From Coriobacteriia bacterium (GTDB taxonomy: Bacteria; Actinomycetota; Coriobacteriia; Anaerosomatales; Anaerosomataceae), in assembly GCA_016938395.1 (NCBI GenBank), contig JAFGUS010000195.1, forward strand, positions 1 through 11,897: 11,897 bases of DNA, given 5' to 3'. The notes beneath the pieces are model-generated. The model made no database searches. It was not told where the DNA came from and saw only the letters and a list, made by a program, of their open reading frames with translations. The position numbers and the translations under genes are program-made. Positions 7,194 through 11,897 of the stretch are shown piece after piece. Position 1 is the stretch's first letter; each line of letters opens with the position of its first letter.

Positions 7194-8432
7194 CTACGGG
7201 CTCACCTGCACCATCGACATCGCAACGGCGCGGAGCATGTGCTCGGGCACATCGCCCCAGACGATGTGCGTGGCGCTGTCCACCTGACCGGTCACTTCGC
7301 CCTCTGTGCCGCGCTCGGCCGAGTAACCGTAGGTTGCCGGCAGCGGACCCCAGTTGGCGTCCCGGTACTCTACGTCCTCGTAGGCGCCGAGGTCCGAGTC
7401 GCCGTAGCCCTGGACCACGCCGATGGTGGCCGAGCCGTCCGTGAACTCGATCCAGTACGTACCGTCGTACTCCTCAAAGCTGAACTCGAACCCCTCGGGC
7501 AGGCGTGACGGCACCCATATGCCAAAGGGGCCGTTCTCGTGTCCCTGTGCGCTTACGGCGGCATCCGCCGCACCCTCGGGCACGTCGACCGGTGCCATGA
7601 AGACCACGCCGTCGAGGATCGTCGATGTGAGGTACGGGCTCATCGCGCGCACGTCATTGCGGACCGCATCGAGGTAGGTGGTGTAGTAGGTGGCCGTCCA
7701 CGCGCCGCCCGTGCGCTCCCAGGTGATGAGCCAGCGAGCGCCGGGTGCGGCATTGTCGCCCTTGACCTCCTGGATGTCACCCACGGCCGAATCGCCCTGC
7801 ACGAACACCTGGTGCACGGTGAACAGCTCCGTGCTGCCCGTGGCCGAGCGCGCCGCGTCCATGAGCGCCGTGCGCTCCTCGCTCCCCTTCTCGGGCGTGG
7901 TGATCGGCAGCCCCTCGTTGGGGCTCACGATGTCGGCGGGCTCGCCGGTGTCGCCACCGGACGCATCGCCGTCCGAGTTGCCCGTGTCACCGATCACGAT
8001 GCCGCCGGACTCGGCGTCGGAGAGGTAGGCCCTGATGCCGATGACCGCGGCGATGCCGCCGACGAGCAGGCCGAGTACGGCGAAGGCGACGAGGACCCAC
8101 ACCCACGCAGGGATCTTCTTGCGCGCGGGAGCGGGGGCGGCGGGAGCGTACACCGGCTGCTCGGGTGCGTAGGCGGGCTGCTCGGGTGCAGTTACGGGCT
8201 CCGGCACCGGCGGCGCCGGCGGTGCGCTCACGGGTGCGGGAGGAGGCAGCGGTTGCGTGGGCTCGGGCACGTACGCGGCCGGCTCCGGTACGGGCTCGGG
8301 CTCCGGCGCGGGTGCGGGGGCCGGCTCCGGCACGGGCGCAACCTCTTGCGGCACGCGCGCCCCGCAGCTGCCGCAGAACGCGGCGCCCTCGGCCAGCGGA
8401 CTCCCACAGGACTCACAGAACCGTGCGCTCAC
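7194..8432 (-). CDS. Zinc-ribbon, Pro-rich single-span membrane protein with extracytoplasmic domains; function unknown
   Basis: I do not recognise a named family for the whole protein (412 residues). In order it has: a cytoplasmic zinc ribbon with two CxxC pairs (C6/C9 and C20/C23); a Pro/Glu/Ala-rich linker (about 28-103) including a tandem APEQPAY/APEQPVY; a basic RKK (104-106) followed by one membrane helix (about 108-134); a Gly/Asp/Ser-rich acidic spacer (140-182); a small alpha-beta domain (about 185-255) reminiscent of NTF2-like lipoprotein domains; and a C-terminal domain (about 302-410) beginning GIWVPSRLPEGFEF. The layout of that last domain resembles DUF4367. Basic residues before the helix put the zinc ribbon inside and the rest outside. 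The GTG start has AGGAGG 5 bases upstream. It follows the glycosyltransferase block by 54 bases and may be its last gene. An envelope sensing or regulatory role is only a guess. Confidence 0.85.
   Translation of the reverse strand: MSARFCESCGSPLAEGAAFCGSCGARVPQEVAPVPEPAPAPAPEPEPVPEPAAYVPEPTQPLPPPAPVSAPPAPPVPEPVTAPEQPAYAPEQPVYAPAAPAPARKKIPAWVWVLVAFAVLGLLVGGIAAVIGIRAYLSDAESGGIVIGDTGNSDGDASGGDTGEPADIVSPNEGLPITTPEKGSEERTALMDAARSATGSTELFTVHQVFVQGDSAVGDIQEVKGDNAAPGARWLITWERTGGAWTATYYTTYLDAVRNDVRAMSPYLTSTILDGVVFMAPVDVPEGAADAAVSAQGHENGPFGIWVPSRLPEGFEFSFEEYDGTYWIEFTDGSATIGVVQGYGDSDLGAYEDVEYRDANWGPLPATYGYSAERGTEGEVTGQVDSATHIVWGDVPEHMLRAVAMSMVQVSP
8155..8189 (-). repeat. Tandem 21-base coding repeat in the Pro-rich linker
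   Basis: The 14-base unit GGCTGCTCGGGTGC (plus strand) occurs at 8155-8168 and again at 8176-8189, a 21-base period that keeps frame and encodes APEQPAY/APEQPVY. It sits at one end of a longer Pro/Glu/Ala-coding low-complexity stretch (about 8121-8345), which also repeats GGCTCCGG-type words. This is the kind of tract that changes length by slippage. Confidence 0.75.
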
Positions 8433-8486
8433 CGCGTCCTCCTGCCTTCGGGGGTCGTTCCGTTGAAGCGTACCGCAACCGATGGC

Positions 8487-9596
8487 TCAAGCGGTAAGCG
8501 CGCGGATGAACGCCAACCCACGGCTGGCCGCCGCGGCGGCAGAGTAGTCGTCGATCACGCGCAGCCGGGCGGCCTCACCGAGCGCGCGGGCGCGGTCGGG
8601 ATCTTCCAGCAGGTCGCACACGGCCCCGGCGAGTGCGGCCGCGTCGCCACGCGCCACGAGCACGATCTCGCGGCCGTTCTCGAAGACCTCGCTCACGCCG
8701 GGCACGTCGGTGGCCACGATCGGCCTCCCAAGCGCCGCGGCCTCCAGAAGTGACGTGGGGATGCCCGGCTCACTCGACGGGAAGACGCACACGTCGAGTG
8801 CCGCGAGCACGGCGGGCACGCTCGGCACCCGGCCGAAGAGCTCCACGCGGCTCTCAAGCCCGCCGGCAGCCAGGCCGAGACGCGCCGGGCCCTCGCCGGC
8901 CACGATCACACGCACATCCGGGACACGCTCGCGGATGGTGGGGGCAGCCGCAGCGAGCGTGCCCAGTCCGCGACTCCGCTCGAGCGCGCCCGCGTAGCCG
9001 ACGAGCGGCGCACCTGCCGCGATGTCCGTGCCGAGCGCGACCTCCCGCCTGACCGCGCCGATGTCGATGCCGGGCGGCAGCACGTGGATCGCGCCTGCCG
9101 GGACGCCGTCGGCCTCCAACATGTCGGCGAGCGCTCGGCAGTCCACCGCGAACGCATCCACACGCCCGCGCGTGCGCCGCTGCATCCAGCGCCGACCCCA
9201 CGTGCTCAGCGGCCCTACTCCGCGCGGCGGCCAGCCGCCGCAGTGCGTGGCGCTCACCACCTTCACCGGCAGGCCGCGCGCCGCCAGACGCAGCGGCGCA
9301 TCGGCGCGGTAGCCCGTCCCGAGCGCGACGGTGGGTTCGTGCCGCTTCATGTACGCACGGAGGCGGTTGCGCGTGATCCAGATGTTGAAGCGGTCCACGT
9401 GATACGGGGCGATGGTGGCGCCGAGCGCGCGGGCGGGGGCAACAATCGGTCCCCGCGGTGCTCCCACCACAAGCACGTTCGCCTGCTCGGCCACGAGCGC
9501 GGCCATGAGCGGCAGCCACGAGCGCTCCACGCGCGAGAGCGTGTGGCCACCGCGGCCGGTGACGAACAGAACGGTGGTGGTGCGCAGGGAGGGCAT
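8487..9596 (-). CDS. Glycosyltransferase, GT4-like (GT-B fold)
   Basis: This probable nucleotide-sugar-dependent glycosyltransferase of 369 residues is the last of the three-gene block. The N-terminal domain starts TTTVLFVTGRGGHTLSRVE (6-24). The donor domain carries LPPGID (173-178), GYAGALERSRGLGTL (200-214), AGEGPARL (233-240) and the signature SSEPGIPTSLLEAAALGRPI (274-293). The two glutamates (E276 and E285) are separated by eight residues, not the seven of EX7E, because of an extra Pro. The ATG at 9596 shares its A with the TGA stop of the upstream gene (TGATG). GGAGG lies 4 bases before it, which fits the ATG but is too close for the GTG at 9599. The frame stays open about 300 bases further upstream, but that stretch lies inside the upstream gene and is Arg/Gly-rich. 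Acceptor and donor are unknown. Confidence 0.88.
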   Translation of the reverse strand: MPSLRTTTVLFVTGRGGHTLSRVERSWLPLMAALVAEQANVLVVGAPRGPIVAPARALGATIAPYHVDRFNIWITRNRLRAYMKRHEPTVALGTGYRADAPLRLAARGLPVKVVSATHCGGWPPRGVGPLSTWGRRWMQRRTRGRVDAFAVDCRALADMLEADGVPAGAIHVLPPGIDIGAVRREVALGTDIAAGAPLVGYAGALERSRGLGTLAAAAPTIRERVPDVRVIVAGEGPARLGLAAGGLESRVELFGRVPSVPAVLAALDVCVFPSSEPGIPTSLLEAAALGRPIVATDVPGVSEVFENGREIVLVARGDAAALAGAVCDLLEDPDRARALGEAARLRVIDDYSAAAAASRGLAFIRALTA

Positions 9597-10738
9597 CACG
9601 CCTCCGCGCCGCGTCCGGCTACCTCGCGGTAGACGGATGCAAGTTCGTCGGCCATGCGCTCGAGGCCGAAGCGCTCCGCCACGATCCGCCTGCCGGCCTC
9701 CCCCATGCCCGCCCGCGTGTCCGGGTCGTCCAGCACGCCGACGATCGCCGAGGCGAGCGCCTTGGGAGCCGACGGCGGCACGAGCAGACCGCTCACGCCG
9801 TCGTCCACCGCCTCCGGGATGCCGTCGACGCGCGTGCTCACCACCGGCATACCGAACGACATCGCCTCCAGGATGACGTACGGCAGGCCCTCCCATCGCG
9901 AGGAGAGCACGAAGAGGTCGGCATCGGTGTAGGCCGGCGCGAGGTCGGGGCGCGGTGCAACGAAGCGGACCGAATCGCCGAGACCGAGTTCCGCGGCCAG
10001 CGCGCGCAACTCGCCCTCGAGCTCACCGGCGCCCACGAGCGCGAGAACGGCATCCGGTAGGCGGTCGCGCACGAGCGACCACGCGCGCAGCAGGGTGGGT
10101 TGGTCCTTGGGCTCGGTGAGGCGGCCGACGGAGAGCGCGAGCGGCACCCCATCGGCGATGCTGAGCTCGCTGCGGAAGACCCCGGAGGCGGGCGGTGCGT
10201 CCAGCATCGGTACGCCGTTGTAGACGGTCGTCGTGCGGCGTGCGTCGAGGATGCCGAGGTTCTCGCCCTTGCGCGCATTTGCTGCGGAGACGGCCACGAA
10301 GTGCGCGGTCCGGCGCTTCAGCACGCGCTCGGCGATGAGGAACGCCTGTCGCCGTAGCGAGTTTCCGGCCTTGTCGACGTGGATGCCGTGCAGGGTGTAG
10401 ACGACCCGACGGGCAGCGTGCGGTGTTGCGAGACGCGCGTAGAACGCCGCCCGAGAACCGTGGGCGTGCACGATGTCGGGCCCGAACGCGTCGATCGCCG
10501 AACGAAGTTGCGTGCGGCCGGCGAGCGTCAGTCCCTCAGCGATGTCGGTCCGAAAGATGGGCACGCCGAGGTGCTCCGCGAGGGCCTGCAGGTCGCCCCC
10601 CGCCGGCGCCGCAAGGCCCACCTCGAGGCCGCGTACCGGCAGCAGTCGCATCAGGTCAGCAACGTGCTTCTCGCCACCGCCGGTGGTGGAGGTCGCGGCA
10701 GCGACCATGAGGACGCGGAGCGGGCGCTCAGCGGGCAT
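9596..10738 (-). CDS. Glycosyltransferase family 4 (GT-B fold)
   Basis: This is a complete retaining GT4 enzyme of 380 residues, expected at the cytoplasmic membrane face extending the lipid-linked glycan. The N-terminal domain has the glycine-rich acceptor-side loop TTGGGEKHV (18-26), DIVHAHGSRAAFY (88-100) and YTLHGIH (114-120). The donor domain has VYNGVP (172-177), SVGRLTEPKDQPTLLRAW (203-220, R206 and K211), VGAGELEGEL (235-244) and a perfect EX7E motif (E283 and E291 in WEGLPYVILEAM). The ATG at 10738 follows an AGGTGAT element and overlaps the upstream gene by 11 bases; its own stop overlaps the next start by 1 base. This close packing shows one operon with its neighbours on both sides. 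The specific linkage cannot be inferred. Confidence 0.93.
   Translation of the reverse strand: MPAERPLRVLMVAAATSTTGGGEKHVADLMRLLPVRGLEVGLAAPAGGDLQALAEHLGVPIFRTDIAEGLTLAGRTQLRSAIDAFGPDIVHAHGSRAAFYARLATPHAARRVVYTLHGIHVDKAGNSLRRQAFLIAERVLKRRTAHFVAVSAANARKGENLGILDARRTTTVYNGVPMLDAPPASGVFRSELSIADGVPLALSVGRLTEPKDQPTLLRAWSLVRDRLPDAVLALVGAGELEGELRALAAELGLGDSVRFVAPRPDLAPAYTDADLFVLSSRWEGLPYVILEAMSFGMPVVSTRVDGIPEAVDDGVSGLLVPPSAPKALASAIVGVLDDPDTRAGMGEAGRRIVAERFGLERMADELASVYREVAGRGAEA
9601..9605 (-). promoter_or_regulatory. Ribosome binding site inside the end of the upstream glycosyltransferase gene
   Basis: GGAGG on the minus strand lies 4 bases before the ATG at 9596 and only 1 base before the in-frame GTG at 9599. 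It therefore decides the ATG. With the TGATG overlap it indicates translational coupling of the two glycosyltransferases. Confidence 0.65.
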
Positions 10739-11897
10739 CGGCGATCACCTGCCCGAGTAGGGTCGCGTACCGCGCGACCAGGCGCGACCGGTCGAACTCA
10801 GCTACGACTTCCGAATCCGGCTCAGGCAGTTCGTCACCACTCCACGCTGCATGCAGCCGCTCGAGAGCCGCCGCGATACCCGCAATGTCGCCGGGCTCGA
10901 TGACCTCGGCCGCACCGGCTCGCTTCAGGATTTCCGCAGCAGTGCTTCCAGATGAGAGAACCGCGAGCACCGGCCGCCGGCTGGCAAGGTACTCCAGCAG
11001 CTTGCCGGGGATCATGCCGCTGCTCTCGGGCTCGGGGCCCCGTACTTCGAACAGCACGCTCGCCGCACACATCTCGGCGACCGCCTCGCGATGCGGCACG
11101 TATCCGACCCTCTCGACCACATCTTCGAGGCCGCGCTCGCTGATCGCGCGCCCCGTTTCGTCGTCCAACGCACCCACGAAGCGCACTCGGAGATCGGACA
11201 GGACGGAGGAGCGCCTCTGCCGGAGCTGCACCAGCGCATCGAGAAGCCCATCGGGACTGACCGAGCCCTGGAACGTACCCACGTACGACAGCACGAAGCC
11301 CGGATGTGGCGCGGCCGTCGCTCCCTCGAAGTCCTCCGGATCGAAGCCGTTCGTGATGGTGTGCAACCTCGTGCGGGCCTCCGGATACCGCGAGCACAGC
11401 GAGGCGGTGAAGCCATCCGACGTCGTCACAACGGACGCGGCCGAGCCAACAACGCGCGACTCGAAACGCAGCATCAAGCGGTCGTGAAGCGGTGTGAGAG
11501 GCCTGAAGAAGTAGCCACCCACGATCGGGTCGCGAAGGTCGGCGACCCAGGGGAGGCGCAGTCGACTCGCCAGCCGTCGCGCGACCGAGAGCGCGGTGAA
11601 CGGAGGACCGGATGCCAGGATCACGTCGAAGGGCTTGTTCCGATGCGCGGCGCGTGCAAGACGCATCGCGTATGGTGTCCAGCCCAGCTTCTCATCGGGG
11701 ATGAAGAAGGACTGCACGAAGCGGATGAACCACCCCGGCATCGACGTGTACCCGCGGGTGCCAGACAGCTCCGCCGCACGCGCGTCGCGAGCCACCCGGT
11801 TTCGCACCTTTCGCAGGAACGCCACCAGCCGAGTGGGCTCGAGCGACCAGGCCCGAAGGACCGAGACCGAAGCCGGGATCTCGGCCAACAGCGATTC
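10728..11897 (-). CDS. Glycosyltransferase, GT4-like, 5' end cut by window
   Basis: 389 residues are visible, and the reading frame is open through the right edge, so the true start lies outside. The N-terminal beta strand and glycine loop typical of these enzymes are missing, perhaps 50-80 residues. Numbered from the edge, the fragment begins with SLLAEIP and SVSVLRAWSLEP. It continues with FDVILASGPPFTALSVARRL (20 residues, about 91-110), WVADLRDP (about 118-125) and TTSDGFT. The donor domain follows: ITNGFDPEDF, SYVGTFQG, then SGMIPGKLLEYLASRRPVL. This arrangement matches a GT4-like subfamily in which the last motif replaces the usual EX7E; only the second glutamate (in LLEYL) is present. 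The TGA stop lies inside the next gene with an 11-base overlap. It is the first visible gene of the leftward three-glycosyltransferase block. Confidence 0.85.
   Translation of the reverse strand, partial: ESLLAEIPASVSVLRAWSLEPTRLVAFLRKVRNRVARDARAAELSGTRGYTSMPGWFIRFVQSFFIPDEKLGWTPYAMRLARAAHRNKPFDVILASGPPFTALSVARRLASRLRLPWVADLRDPIVGGYFFRPLTPLHDRLMLRFESRVVGSAASVVTTSDGFTASLCSRYPEARTRLHTITNGFDPEDFEGATAAPHPGFVLSYVGTFQGSVSPDGLLDALVQLRQRRSSVLSDLRVRFVGALDDETGRAISERGLEDVVERVGYVPHREAVAEMCAASVLFEVRGPEPESSGMIPGKLLEYLASRRPVLAVLSSGSTAAEILKRAGAAEVIEPGDIAGIAAALERLHAAWSGDELPEPDSEVVAEFDRSRLVARYATLLGQVIADAR

Noticed and set aside
7181..7206. A possible shared terminator hairpin between manC and the zinc-ribbon gene
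   Set aside because: Only GTAG/CTAC pairs well, with mismatches next to it and no T-run on either strand.
7539..8753. A 404-codon open frame on the plus strand opposite the zinc-ribbon gene
   Set aside because: It crosses two leftward genes, is full of Arg/Gly low complexity, and has no domain-like pattern.
9597..9896. A 100-residue N-terminal extension of the 8487-9596 glycosyltransferase
   Set aside because: The stretch lies inside the upstream GT4 coding region and is Arg/Gly-rich. The ATG at 9596 has a ribosome binding site and gives the expected first beta strand.
11886..11888. A TTG start for the right-edge glycosyltransferase
   Set aside because: The frame continues to the window edge, and the protein from this TTG would lack the N-terminal beta strand and glycine loop, so the gene is taken as truncated by the window.

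Overview
The window is a high-GC stretch from a cell-surface polysaccharide (exopolysaccharide, capsule or O-antigen-like) biosynthesis locus. Several features suggest a high-GC bacterium, most likely an actinobacterium: the GC-rich third codon positions, frequent GTG starts, strong AGGAGG-type ribosome binding sites, and a cytoplasmic zinc-ribbon protein with a long Pro/Glu linker. Lineage is inference only, because there is no rRNA or marker gene. I see no tRNA, rRNA, CRISPR array, transposase or integrase.

Layout, left to right. (1) A leftward block at 1-5504 is transcribed from right to left. It runs sugar-phosphate mutase (5504-4101), GT4 glycosyltransferase (4051-2885), polyprenyl-phosphate sugar-1-phosphate transferase (2884-1523), then a Wzy/WaaL-type O-antigen polymerase/ligase (1512 to beyond the left edge). 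The last three genes are spaced at 0 and 10 bases, so the block looks like one translationally coupled operon. (2) A 194-base divergent intergenic region lies at 5505-5698, with a TATACT -10-like box facing right. (3) The only rightward gene, a bifunctional mannose-1-phosphate guanylyltransferase/mannose-6-phosphate isomerase (manC type), is at 5699-7186. (4) A convergent leftward gene at 8432-7194 encodes an unrecognised single-span membrane protein with an N-terminal zinc ribbon, a Pro-rich linker and two extracytoplasmic domains. (5) A second leftward block of three glycosyltransferases spans 11897-8487. Its genes overlap by 11 bases and by 1 base, and the first gene is cut by the right edge.

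How they fit together. ManC can make mannose-6-phosphate from fructose-6-phosphate and GDP-mannose from mannose-1-phosphate. The neighbouring mutase could supply mannose-1-phosphate, glucose-1-phosphate or both. The PHPT-family transferase would load the first sugar phosphate onto the lipid carrier, the four glycosyltransferases would extend the repeat unit, and the Wzy/WaaL-type protein would polymerise or ligate it outside the membrane. No Wzx flippase or chain-length regulator is visible, so the locus continues outside the window. The enzymes belong to known families. The least explained gene is the zinc-ribbon membrane protein, and I did not find convincing evidence of a wholly new system.
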